From assembly GCA_001599595.1 (NCBI GenBank), contig BCHH01000006.1:1113197-1177196 (forward strand): a stretch of DNA of 64,000 nt, read 5' to 3'. Position numbers and translations under genes: made by a program. Below the pieces are notes generated by a model, which had not been told where the DNA came from, made no database searches, and saw only the letters and a list, made by a program, of their open reading frames with translations. The DNA is from Beverwykella pulmonaria (Eukaryota > Ascomycota > Dothideomycetes > Pleosporales > Melanommataceae). Each line of letters starts with the position of its first letter. Position 1 is the stretch's first letter. Shown in pieces: positions 1-11,524 of this stretch.

Positions 1-1325
1 ATTGATTCTACGGAGGAGCTAACAAACAGATATCTATAGTCTTACTAAGCACGCTAGGAGCCTGCCAAGATAGTGAATCACAAACACAGAGGTGAGCCAC
101 ATGAGCAAACATATAGGTGAATCATCATGTGACCCACAGGCCGACAAATATAATGCTTATTATTTGAGCCTCTTCGATCCCCTTACACTATGTATTGGTT
201 ATAAGCTTTAGTTAGTTATCTGCAGCAGTGTCTCTCTAGGCTACTAGCGTTGTATTTGTAACAGCGCAGAATATCAGAACTATCGGATTCGGGTGCGAAT
301 CACTACCGAAAGCATATGGGAGTGCACGAGTGATAACGAATACCCAAGATGGAATTGACACCTATAGGCCGGGTACGAAAGGATATTCAAAAGCTACCTG
401 ATCTAACTAACGAGGAGACTGGCTTATATACAGTGAGAAGGATGAGATAGCTAAGCCGAGGTGCTACAGGTTCGGATCGGAACAGGACCTGTATCGGGGT
501 TGGGTAAGGAGCGGGTCGGTCACGTGATGGAACGATTGTTTGAATCGTTACAGTATTGTCTATAATGCCAAAGCTAAAAACGTTGTCGCTTCCTGGCTAC
601 TAGAATTTGCCTAGCAGGTTTGCAATATAGAACAGGAATAGTATAGGCGATAGTGGTGACCCCTGCAGTATGTGTCATGAGCAAGCCCTATACCACTCGA
701 CCATCACTACCAAAAATAGTTGACGGAGTGACTTTGACATTTCCGAGCGTATCCCTCCACCTCCTCCGCCCACCAATGCCCTTCGTGCTCGCACTTATTG
801 TTGAACATGTTGGGGAGACATCTGCTAAATAAATTTCAGGCCTAGATGACATCGACACATTTGCTAGAGTAAATAAGGCGAGAATGCAAAGCAAAGTTTT
901 AATTATCTTTCGTTTCTTCGTAACTTGCCTGAATCCATCATGCGCTCTGATACCGCACAAGTTTTACAAAATCAAAGAGTAATTGAGGATCCAACTTAAT
1001 AAGCATTCTTCTTGTGGATCCGTGGAGAATTGGAGGGGGGCGACAGAACCGTATTTTTTTCCTGCCAGAAACGAACACTTCAGACTTCCGACTGGCGCTT
1101 AACATGTGGCTTGCAATCTTCCCTGTGATGCTTTCATTTACACTTACAACTTGAAAGAACAGGATGGTAGACGGGGATGGTGGAGGGGCGAATGCAGACA
1201 AGGGGTTAGGAAGAGGGGGATGCAATAGACGAGGACAGTTAGTGAATGGTGGAATGGACGAGTTGGTCCTTTCGCGTTGAAGCAACGAAAGCTAAAGTCC
1301 AACTTCGTCTTGTTGAAACGAACCA
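1..1325. other. Intergenic, no gene seen
   Basis: AT-rich left flank. Only short open frames with no recognisable motif, no family resemblance and no coherent splice structure. A CACGTGA box lies near 520. The right part is the 3' flank of the amidohydrolase. Confidence 0.5.
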
Positions 1326-2751
1326 CTAGGCTAGCCACGTCAACGCCGCCACGGCATACGCCTCGGCACCTGCGGTCAAAGTCGGACATATGACCGGCGC
1401 AAACTTGTCACTGTGGTTTGCGGGAAGTTCCTGCAGCTTGCCTTGCGCCTCGAACTGGCTGTAGGTGTCGGGATCCGTTCCGCCATACACAAAATAACAG
1501 TACGGCTTTTCGTTCACCTCCGTCTTTTCAGTCTCATCGGAAAAAGTCTTTGCGAGATCGGGGAAGTCCTCACTGCCGAAGAGACGCGGGGTTTCGTGGT
1601 GCTTGTCGCCGAAGTGCGCCTTGAACGTCTCCTCGAGCTTCTGCGTCGCCTTAATGTCGTTGCTTGTCAGCGGAGCAGAAGAGACCTCTTCAACCGTGGG
1701 GTCGTCTACACCGTTGCTGGCCACGGCGCCGCTGGCTAGGGCCTCGGCCTTCACGATCCGTTTGATGCTCTCAATGACCTTGTTTCGCTGGTTGTCGTTG
1801 AAGCAACGCAGATTCAGTTTCAGCTCCGCTTTGCCGGGAATCACATTCGCTGCGTCTCCCCCTTTTATCGAGCCGACGGTCAGCACGCAGCCATCGGAGG
1901 CATCGACTTCTCGTGAGACGATGGTCTGCAGCCGCATGACGGTACTAGCGGCCATGACGACAGGATCGATCCCTAAATGCGGCTGGGAGCCATGGGTGCC
2001 TCGACCGTAAAGCGTCACACTACGGATGGTCAGCAGGGCTTAAAGTCGAGTTACTGTATTCCTTATCCTTACTGAAATGTGTCCGCCGATGCCAGGATCG
2101 GGCCGGGTCTGGTCCAAACCGTGCCAGCCGGATACGGCACTACATGTGCTCCGATCAGGATAGCAGGTTCAACCGGCAAGGGAAGCTCAAGCCTTTCATA
2201 CAGCCCGTTTCTAACCATTGCTTTCTATTGTGCTGTTAGAAGTCTGCGCATTCGCAGTGCGAAGGGTGACTTGCCGCTCCAGAACAGCTTTCTTCGGCGG
2301 GCTGGAAACACAGGATCACCGTCCCTTTCCATGAACCCTTCGTCTGCCACAGGAGGTCTGCAGCAGCAAGCAGCACAGTGGTGTGCATGTCGTGTCCACA
2401 GGCGTGCATCACCGGCTTCATCTCGTCGTTGGCGTCGTTCATCTCCTTCTTACTCTCGTACTCAAGGCCCGTGTTCTCTTTAATAGGCAATGCATCGATG
2501 TCGGCTCTCAGCAAGACAAGCTCTCCGCTCTCCTGGCGGTCACTCTCGATAACGGCGGCGACGCCATAGCCACCGATAGAGGTGTAGATTCGCTGGATAC
2601 CGATTGTCTTCAGCCGCTTGACGATTTCGTCGCTGGTCTCTTTCTCAACGCCAGACAGTTCAGGAAACTGGTGCAGCTGTTTGTATAGAGCCTCGTACTC
2701 GTCGAGATCAATTTTTGCAGATCCTATGATCTCGCTGATCGAAGAAGACAT
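1326..2751 (-). CDS. M20-family amidohydrolase (IAA-amino acid hydrolase/hippuricase type)
   Basis: Zinc-dependent hydrolase that cleaves N-acyl amino acids or related amides; the true substrate cannot be read from sequence. Modelled exons: 2751-2275, 2224-2073 and 2019-1326, giving 440 aa, normal for the family. Family marks are the metal-binding HACGHDMH (residues 116-123), the catalytic PAEE (151-154), a dimerisation-domain GRGTHGSQPH and a C-terminal FGSEDF. The first ATG in frame is at 2751. Intron 1 (2225-2274) appears to use a GC donor (GCG^GCAAGT) with acceptor CAATAG; this joins SGA to KAMV, as the family expects. Intron 2 (2020-2072) is GT-AG and joins DTF to VTLYGRG. No signal peptide is seen, so it is probably cytosolic. 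The fold assignment is secure; the substrate is not. Confidence 0.9.
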
Positions 2752-3966
2752 TGTAGTTGAGTTCACGATCAAGTGCTGATAACAGCTAGACAGAGGTGAT
2801 CAGGCTAGATGCCATATGCCAGTAGTGATTTGTATCCCCCATAATCTTCTTTCGATTTCCCACACACTGCAGCATGTCTCACAACTGGCAGCACCCCACT
2901 CGACCCCGCTCCGAACTGTTGAGCTCCGTCACGGTGTTCGACATATACGAGAAATTGTGTCGACCATTCTCCGTAGCGAACTTCGGGATACTTCATACAT
3001 TGAACAAGTCATACGATTATCGAGTGATTCAGTTGTTATAGCAGTACGCCAAGCATTCGGCAAAGAAATGTGTAGTAGAGTGTGAACGCCGCAGCCTGAT
3101 TGCACTCCTGCAAGAATGCCACAGGCGGTCATCTATGACGTGATACCGGGTAGATCTGGAATTTATGTGGGGCATCGGATCGATCTAGATTCGGGAGAAC
3201 GGCGCATCGACATGCATGAGTGTAGAATGTAACACACCTTCTTTTTCGTGAGGTATGCTGCGCCAGTCCATCCGGTAGTGACGCCCGTAAGAAAGATTCG
3301 CGGCTGGATACCGAATTGTGCAAGACAAAGTGCTTATTATATTATTAAATCCTATCAGGCCTAAGTCTTCCCAACCCTGCTCAAGCTCTTAAGAAGTATT
3401 TCCAAATATTGGAGGGCTTATGGATCCCAGAGGTGGCTTGATGCGCGCATTTCCCCGCTATTGTGGGTTGGTGCAAGACATCGAACATGGAAAACTTAGC
3501 TGTCCATAACTGTGGATCGAACGCAACAGCTCCACTACACACTGGAGCGCATCTGGCTACTCTATGTGTGTAGATCGAACGTAAACGCAATCATAAATTG
3601 AGATACATCTGGGCTTTACATTTAGTAATAAAAACTAATCGTCACTAGCGTTTCTGTTGTTGCTCAAGAAGGATGATTGGCAACCACGGGGACTACTGAG
3701 TTGAGGGGAAGGCTTTTTGGTACGTAAGATCCCTGTCACCCACAGCTACACAAGGATCCGTGTAAGATAGCCACCATGTACTAATGGTATGATTTTCCCT
3801 CAACAAATACAGCTACATTCCAACTCCAGATCGGCACTTCGGAGCCCAGGTCTAGGTGGCCAGCCCGGGGATGAGTATAAGTACGCAGACTACTTCACCA
3901 ACGCTACCAAGCACGGCAAACTTCATTTTCAGCCTCTTTCCATTCTTTAAACAAATCTTCATCATC
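2752..3966. other. Intergenic, no gene seen
   Basis: Upstream region of the amidohydrolase and of the small secreted protein. Short open frames only. A TATA-like GAGTATAAGTA sits at about 3870, roughly 95 bp ahead of the ATG at 3967. Confidence 0.45.
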
Positions 3967-4212
3967 ATGAAGTGGATCATTCCTCTCCTGGCTGTCGGCG
4001 CTGTCGCCTCGCCCATGCCCGATCATCTCCGTCTGACGGTCAATCTTCAAGAAAAACATGCCCATAGTCAGGTCGCACCATCTATAATGCTTCCGAGTAT
4101 GATCTGTATTAAACAGTATTGTTTTAAAGACGAACCTCCGTGTCCTGATCCCTGGGTGAGAACCGGCCCTGTTCTTTTGCCTCGGGCTCTTAATGCTTTT
4201 TCAGCTCCGTGA
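3967..4212 (+). CDS. Small secreted cysteine-containing protein (hypothetical)
   Basis: An 81-aa open frame starting MKWIIPLLAVGAVASPMP, a convincing signal peptide with cleavage after VAS or nearby. The mature part holds three Cys, in the order ICIKQYCFKDEPPCPD, a spacing common in fungal small secreted proteins. An ATG in good context follows a TATA-like box by about 95 bp. A GTGAGA directly after the CPDPW codons could be a donor, so the true C-terminus may lie in a later exon. Function unknown; effector-like only by size and secretion. Confidence 0.4.
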   Translation: MKWIIPLLAVGAVASPMPDHLRLTVNLQEKHAHSQVAPSIMLPSMICIKQYCFKDEPPCPDPWVRTGPVLLPRALNAFSAP

Positions 4213-4408
4213 CTTGTTTATGGGTGGTGGCTGACCTCTATTAGTATGCATATGATAATGGAACGCCAGTAAGTTAGATTCATCCTTTAGGCTAGGTCTG
4301 TGCTGAGGCGGATATAGAGTAATCATTGCTGGACTTGTTGCGAAGATTTATAACGGAGATTTGTTGGCATGGTTGTTATTTTGATGGGTGAAGGCAGTGT
4401 GAGATTGA

Positions 4409-4687
4409 TTAAATATGAGTTTGGATGTTATTCAAGAGTTCATTTCTCTCTGCAGTCAGCTCCTGGAGCTGTTTAAGAATAATATCAATGCTCCTATCTA
4501 CCATTCCTGACAAATGCGGATCCACAAACGCACATGCCACCAACGTGTTCTAAGCCTGCCGTTTGTAGTGCCTCAAACCATCAAGAGCAACACGTTCCTC
4601 TTAGCGCTTGCTCAGGTGTGGCCGCAGATCTTGCGTTTGCGAGCTCAAACTTTCAATTTCATTCGCGAGTCCAGTCAAAGCACGCCC
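4409..4687 (-). pseudogene. Decayed coding remnant with in-frame TAA and TAG
   Basis: One minus-strand frame stays coherent for about 90 codons down to a natural-looking stop at 4409-4411. It is interrupted only by TAA (4601-4603) and TAG (4550-4552). The translated segments (for example LTGLANEIESL and MVDRSIDIILKQLQELTAER) look like an amphipathic helical C-terminus. Both stops could be Gln codons changed by a C-to-T transition, as RIP would do. The upstream part of the gene could not be followed past the TTC microsatellite. Family not recognised. Confidence 0.35.
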
Positions 4688-4802
4688 GCTTGATGTTTCA
4701 CAGTTACATGTGAATGGCTCGCAAAACAAGTTCGTGATTAGCACACTCATAGGAATGAGGGAGAATCTCAGAAAATGTGACAAAGCTGTGAATGGCTCCC
4801 GA

Positions 4803-4803
<1 letters not shown>

Positions 4804-4833
<30 letters not shown>

Positions 4834-4890
4834 CTTCTTCTTCTTCTTCTTCTTCTTCTTCGTCTTCGTCTTCGTCTTCGTCTTCGTCTT
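4804..4890 (+). repeat. TTC microsatellite grading into TTCGTC
   Basis: About 19 uninterrupted TTC units followed by about five TTC-GTC units. The open frames that cross it (poly-Ser on +, poly-Arg on -) are products of the repeat, not evidence of a gene. Confidence 0.97.
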
Positions 4891-6147
4891 GCTTTGCCCT
4901 CTACATACCAACGAAAACCGCAACACATACAGCTTTCCCTGAACTTTTGAGTCTCGCTACTGAAAGTATCATTGTCTTCAGGTGCGCGCCTTTGACATAT
5001 GCATCATCTACCTCCGAATTCCATATCTGGAATATTTTTCAATCAGAATCGGCGTTCGAAAACGTACTCGCCTATGCCTTCTACCCCAACCCAATGCACG
5101 GAAGAAGAGAGAGTCCTTTCGCCAGAATTTGTGGAGCTCGCAAACAACATTAGAACTGTAATGAGCTTGTGGAGGGGCCAGAAACCCTAGGGAAACGTAG
5201 AAAGATTGGGTAAATCAAGAAGAAACATACAAAGCACCTGCACTTGCATGCAGTTTGGGAAGCAATCAAATCGAACCCGGTACCATTGCGTGAGGGCTTC
5301 TTGACTTAGGCCAAGACTTTGGCGGAGTGTGAATGCATCGAATGCAGTGAGGAGAGCTAGAGTGGAAAGAGAAGGTGGAGAGGAGGGCGGGTTAGTTGCT
5401 ATCTCTACTATTCTTTCAAACTACGATTTGGTTAATAAGCTGTATAGGAGCCGTGGCTCGTAAAGGAACTGGAGGACTGCTGTTTTCTTCGTACGATCTT
5501 ATCGACCGGCATTGGAGAGATTTTATAGACGATATAGACGATGTTAATGCGGAAGATGAAAAGCGAGGGTGGAGGCTGTGAAGTACCTTCTAAACTTCGG
5601 CTCTAAAAGATAGAGGGATAGTATGGGGTAGTTAAAGTGAGTTCTATAATTTCTAAACTGTTCGACCTTCATAGTATTGTCTAAACAATCATTCACCATT
5701 TTTTTTTCTCCTCCTTGATAGATAGGCCGTCTACTCTGAAATATATATTTGTACTCGTCGGAATAGCTCTTCTGTTCCTGGTGCCCGCTCTGGCCATCTA
5801 GGTTCAACTCCCCAAGCTAACGTTTATTTGAAGATTGTAGGGTAGCGTACGACGTTACGGGCATGTCCGATGGCAAGATATAAACGAACTATTGACCGGC
5901 TATGTCTATTGCTTTCTTTTGTTGCAGATGAAAGCTGTGGTGGTCCTTGGCAGCCCTTGTTATCAACGTGCGAGCAAGAATACTAGGTGTCTAAAGGAAA
6001 AACACAGGGTTGGATGTCCTATTTGTAGGCAGTTGCTTATTTTAATCTCCGGTGCAATGAAAACAGCGTAACGTAAAATCTTGATAAGTTAAATCAGTAT
6101 AAAATGTTCTGTATCTGTCGTAATTCAAATAACTTATAATCTGCGTC
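4891..6147. other. Intergenic, no gene seen
   Basis: AT-rich, with short frames lacking motifs or splice logic. It ends at the natural stop of the Vint pseudogene. Confidence 0.5.
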
Positions 6148-8398
6148 TTAAGATTTGACCCCCTGGAACGGAAGGAAGCCATTCGACGAACTTGTCACCA
6201 TATCCTTAGTCGTACCATCACCCAGCACCAAGCCACCAAGTTTAGGCAACTTGCTAAGACTCCAGGCCACGGAATCCTAGTCGCCGTAGAAGTCATAGAT
6301 CCTTATGTCGACTTTCCCGGCCGCGGTCTTGGGTTTCAAACCAAGGCCTATAGTGGCGCCCCCCAGGCCTTCAACATTAATTACATGATTGTTGGCAATA
6401 TCGTCGACCCGCCGCTCCAGCTACCGGTACACCGTGTACACGGACTCCATAAATCCTTCCCTCATCATTTGCGGGTATTTTTCTTCTAGATAGGCTTCTG
6501 CCAGGAAAACCCAAGTGCGGCCGCCGTCCTGAGACACAGGATGCCATGGTGTGACCCACAAGCTGGTGGCGTCGTTGAAGGGGATCTCCATCAAGGTCCT
6601 ACTGTTGGTCTTGCTAGTGTAGCACTTTAGAACGGTCTGAACCGTTTAAGTGTTGCCTTTAAGCGTCTTCACGATATCGCTGTTACGCAGCTTCTCAATC
6701 GGGATCCTCTTCTCAGTACTGGTGGCAGGATCCATCACCAGGACTCTTGTGTAACCTGCGAAGCATATACTTCTAACGTTTCTATACCTGCTCATATTTA
6801 ACAGAGGAGTCGGGAGAGTAATAATAGTGCGTCCAGTTACGGCCTTGTAGGACGGGTGCGCCGGCGCTCTCAAAGGCGGTGGCACGGGCAGTAAGTTGAA
6901 GAAGTTGTCCAGCACGTCAAGCTGATTGTTAAACAGCTAGCTGCCCTTACCATAGCGCTAAGTCCCTGGATCCTTAAACGAGAAGCATTTCTAGTACTAA
7001 TATGCCATTAGCAGGCTAGATAGGTAGTAGCGGCCCCATTTCTCCCAACCACTCTTGTCTTTCTTCGGCTCCACGACTGTTTGTAGTGCTAGTTCAGTCT
7101 CGCCCTTCCTATTATTAGTGTCAATCAAGTCTTTAATAAGACCCAAGTTAAGTGGATCTTCGAGAAACTTATTAGCAGGCAGCCGAGCAAGGAATCGCTG
7201 TAGGTAGTTTAACCGACGTAAGTTTCTCGAAGCCCTAGCGTGCACGTCGAGATACCATCTGAATATGAGGAAAAAGTCGCGCGACTGTCCGTATTAGATA
7301 GTCCTTAGATTAATAGAGTATTCCATATTAGTCCTTCCCTCCCTTCCACGCGAGACCTCCGTTATCTTTGCACTGTTGATGTATATTCCAAGCTCCGTAA
7401 GCTCCAAGACGTCCGGGTATGTCAAAGTCAGACTAGCCTTCTGGGCGTAGGCTAACTTTAGGTTAGCCACGGCGTGGTTGAAGACGGTGCTGAGTATACT
7501 GGCGTTAGAGACAAAGCTGTAGTCCCCTCCTCTGAACTCGGCAATAGACTGCAGGAGACTGTCTTTTAATTTATAACCGGAACCGAATATGTGGATAGGC
7601 ACGGGAATTTTTTCCAAATACCTGTCCTTACACCACTTGCGCATTGCCGCAACAATACTATCAGAGACGTGCTTGTTAGGCTGACCGTCACTGAGGGCCA
7701 TCATCGCTGCTATCATATCTAGATCGCCACTAAATTAGTTAAGTGCGAGCCTCATACTGGACCACAGGTAGGTACAACCTTCTAGTTATATATTCAAGAT
7801 TCTTTCCTATACAGACTTCTTGTTCTTGGTGCTTATGAAAAGACCTGGGAGGACGACCTGTTAGAACCAAGTTAGCATACTGGTGAGGAGATAAATTAAG
7901 TGTATCATCAAGCCCAAAAAAAAAGTCGTAAGTTATTACCTTACAATAGGCTGAGAAATTCACGATACAAAGTGTACCTTGCTCATTAAGACCCTTAGCA
8001 ATAGTACACGCTGCATACTTAATCAGATCCAGCACCGTGAACCCCCTTCACTCTGACTCTTCGCTTTTCCCGCTCAGCGGCACTGGTGCCAAATTATGCA
8101 TACTAATCGACACGTCGATTAACAGCACAATCTCAACAGGTACGCGGCTCTGGTTCGTGGCCCGCTCCGTCGGTGGGACCACCTTAACGATAATGCCGTC
8201 ATACTTGACACAGTGGATCAAGACTTCGTAGTTGGTCTTCACGAGGACATCTTTCTTCTCTTCGCCCTTAATGCGGAGGGGTAGGTCTGTTATGCATTTC
8301 TCTAGCATAACAAAGCCGTTGTCGTCATACGTTCCGTTCTTTTCGTTACCGTTACCATCGCCGTTAGAGGCTTGCTTGGGTTCCACCATAATAACCAT
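6148..8398 (-). pseudogene. VWA-Hint (Vint-type) domain protein, RIP-like inactivated copy
   Basis: N-terminal VWA domain with a MIDAS-like IVLLIDVSISM at about 8090-8120. Then a conserved middle region (YGQSRDFFL, FKDPG, NLLPVPPPLRAP). Then a Hint start SICFAGYTRVLVMDP, and a Vint tail with LWVTPWHPVSQDGG and DDIANNHVINVEGLGG. From about 7740 down to the natural stop at 6148 a single frame is kept, yet eight premature stops occur: TAA at 7294 and 6646; TAG at 6997, 6991, 6958, 6937, 6421 and 6277. All are TAA/TAG and several fall where the family has Gln. Upstream there is a TGA at 8048 and one frame change near 7745. The original product was an intein-like/hedgehog-like Hint protein of unknown role. 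It cannot be made as read. Confidence 0.85.
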
Positions 8399-11300
8399 AA
8401 CAAAGCGATGGACAGTTCGGCCGCGTAAAAAGGGTCTTTTATTCAATTCCGTGGGTGGCCAAGATTAGAGACTCAAGTTTAAAGAGACAGCTATTCAAGT
8501 AACACACATAGTGAAAGATTCTTAGGGTAATAGCAACTTCTCGCTTTTTATACGTCGTAGTCTCGGCGCGTTACCTAATAGAAGCCGCTGAAGGCCTACG
8601 CACGAACCACGCTGAGTACTTATTGAACGCGAAGGACCTCTGGTTGAGCTCCTTACGCAACGTCCTGCATGGTAATATATATCGCACCTGAGATTGTATC
8701 CGTAGCCTCCGATAGCAATTGGGCCTTGATCCCAAACTACCGATAGCCTCTCATGACAGGATGTTATATACTTTCTTGCTGTGATATGTGTGATGTATGA
8801 TATGTGAAAAATATAGGGTCCTAAAAAGGCGTAATAGATAGCAGTAAGAAAACAGAAAGATTGAATCACCTTGTTAAGATCTTAAAAATGGTTGAAGAGC
8901 TTCGAGTAAGGAAGATAACCAATAAAGATCTAGCGGTTGGTTCTCGGGTAATGAGCGGGGGCGGATCACGGGTGTGAATACTAAGACAGTAAAGGGTTGG
9001 CTTTATGAAAAAAGTATTGTTCAAGTAGCATCCAATTTATTGCTAAGTATTGAAACAAAAGGTTGAGCACGATCACCATAAGGGTGCATCGCGCGAGATC
9101 TATATACTAAAGGTGATTAGTGTGCTTAGTTGCTGACTCATCACTGATAACTCTGATCAGTCACGTGACCTGCGAGCATATTACTCGTAATATAATATGA
9201 TGAGGTGGGGATCGTTCCGCGTAATACTCTGGTGGGTATATGACTGGCTGTGAGAGATCGGATTGTAACACACCTTGCCCTACTGTGTCTGCCAGGGTGT
9301 ACTGTGCTCCGCCAACATCTCAGTCTACTCACATCCTTCCTTTTTAGTCTACCATACTCCCCTGATTGTTACATCCCATTCCCCCCTCCACTACCATGAA
9401 TATGCTTCCTAGATCAAGTCCGCATCGACCCGAAATATTTGTTTGTGACCTAAGAACGCAAGGAGGACCCTGAGCCCTCGGTACTTTCCATAAAACTCTT
9501 TCCCGTCCCCGATCCACCATCTCTCTTCTATCCAACTGTGCATCGCACATATATCTTCAACACTCGTCTTCTTATACATTGCATCTTGTAACTCGTTTAG
9601 AAAACTTCTGATTTCACCTACCTACGAGGCTATGCTCATGCATTCATGGGACCGAGCGTACCGAATCGCTCATCATTGCCCAGTACCGACGGCGAATAGC
9701 CTCGATCGATCGTTCTGGCTCAGAATACGCTCATTTATTGCGAAGCAATTGATGGTGTGCACATACGCAGTGTCCTTGACGATTCTACTCGCTTTTTCAA
9801 GAGCATAGAGAATTCCCCTGGCGTTGTGGGTAGCGTGCTGCCGATCAACGGCACGTAGCTAGCAAAAAACACACTGACAATACAATCCCCTTGGCCACCT
9901 ATCCTGGTTCTCGGTAGCTTTGGTGGAATGCCAATCAGTGGGGTAGGACCGATTTTGCACAAGTTATCAGTTGCGGTTGATGCAAAGATACCACTGTAGT
10001 GGGTTCATGACTCTTGGATGACGACGGTGACGAATCGTCTGCCTTCTGTCCTCTCTTCTTCCCTCAGAGCTTTTCTCGTCACTGCGATTCGACTGACGAT
10101 ATATAGTAGTCAATCCTTCGCTGTTCGCTCGATGATCTTGCTCCTCATTTTCTTTCTGGTGGGAGTTCATTCTACACGTGCCTGCTGTGGGCGCAACCTC
10201 TCGGATATCATTCTATTGCTTTTGTCCAGAACGTGATCTTGGATTGGCCCGCCAGCATTACAACCAGAGGGTCTCTGTTCAGGGACATGCCTATCGCTCA
10301 GATATATAATCACTGTGAATCTTCGGTTGGCAAGCAGATCGTTCCATCGTCTCTACATACTCGTGATGTTTCATCTCCCAGCATCGCTTCACGAACCCAC
10401 ATCTTCTTATCAATCTAGGCATTTCCTCATCGAGCTAGACACTTTTTCAGCGCGGTAGATACTTCTTAGCATGTCAGGAACACTTCATCTGGCCAAAAGG
10501 TACGGCAGCGGGCGACCACAACCGGAAGAGCATAAGAGACAACCGAGGTCGATAAAACAAGACGACTATTAGAGATTAGCGTTGCGGATGGTTAGCGAGC
10601 TATTGAACTCCAGGGCTGAGGGCTCGTGTTCAGACTCACGCTCCTTCACGCACTAAATAGCTGGCGGATCGATCAAAGGTTGGGTTGAGGGAACTGGAGA
10701 GGGTTAGTGGCGGAGGCAGACGCCAGGAGCTGTTCGGTGGATCGACAGGGTTGACGGAAGGAGCGATACTCTGAGGCTGAGCTGCTTACCTTTCTCCGCT
10801 TTGGAAGGTCTTGGGTGTGAGGTGGAGAAATCAATGAAGCGAGCAATATCAGCAGTTGAACAAATGAATTTTGTACTCGCTAATAGCCTTAGTTGTGCTG
10901 CGAGAGGAGTAACCGAGTGACAGCTCGAGGTTCTCCTGGTACCGAACGTCATGGAAGTTGTGAAAATGCATACTACCCGATCACTTCCCTATCAAACATG
11001 ACTGCTTCTTTTTCTCCACATCTAAAATTCATGCCATCTAACAGTAAATCGATCCACAATCACGCCGAAAAGCCTCGGGTGTGCTGTTTTGAGTGTGGCC
11101 AGGATGCGATCCCGCCCAGCTCCCGGAAAAGCGAATGTGGGGCTATCCAAAACTCTATTCAGGCACTAAATTAACCCACAGGACCCTTAAACTCATAGAC
11201 GGAACACGGACGGAACATATTTTGACATGGTTCAGGGTTCTAATAAACAGATGGGATGAAGGACCGCAAAAATACCCTAATTACTGAAGTTGTGATGGAA

Positions 11301-11524
11301 TATCGAAAGAAGCAAGGGTATATTCTTGGCTTGTTTGAAATTAACTCGTCTGTCTATTGGGTCTATATACGGGCTATGTGGTTCTGTTCTTTATTAAGGA
11401 GGGCAACTTAGGTACGAATGTGTTTTCGTTGCGCGTACAAAGTCGTCAATGTGCTAAAATGCATAAACGCAGGGACCTCGCAGACCATCTCATCTCACAT
11501 CATCCCACGTGGTCCTTCATCACA
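8399..11524. other. Gene-poor region, no supported gene
   Basis: About 3.1 kb of AT-rich sequence with short open frames on both strands. None has a recognisable domain, a believable start with splice structure, or a long coherent frame. It holds a short copy of a repeat also found at 33.7 kb (9057-9120). A TCACGTGAC box lies near 9161. Confidence 0.45.
9057..9120 (+). repeat. Dispersed short repeat, copy 1
   Basis: Starts AAAAGGTTGAGCACGATCACC and closely matches 33692-33749 for about 30 bp (27 or so identical, one gap). A TATATAC follows at similar distance in both. No gene starts just downstream here. Confidence 0.5.

Noticed and set aside
4608..5153. Poly-Ser (+) and poly-Arg (-) open frames
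   Set aside because: They are translations of the TTC microsatellite; the flanking sequence has no domain or splice logic.
5250..5350. Minus-strand GGGTTCGATTT resembling a tRNA B box
   Set aside because: No cloverleaf or A box at the proper distance.
6148..7300. TAA/TAG read as Gln through an altered genetic code
   Set aside because: All intact genes in the window use TAA, TAG and TGA as normal stops, so local mutation is the simpler explanation.
9735..10170. Two adjacent minus-strand frames as one gene
   Set aside because: They are in different frames without usable splice sites, and neither resembles a known family.
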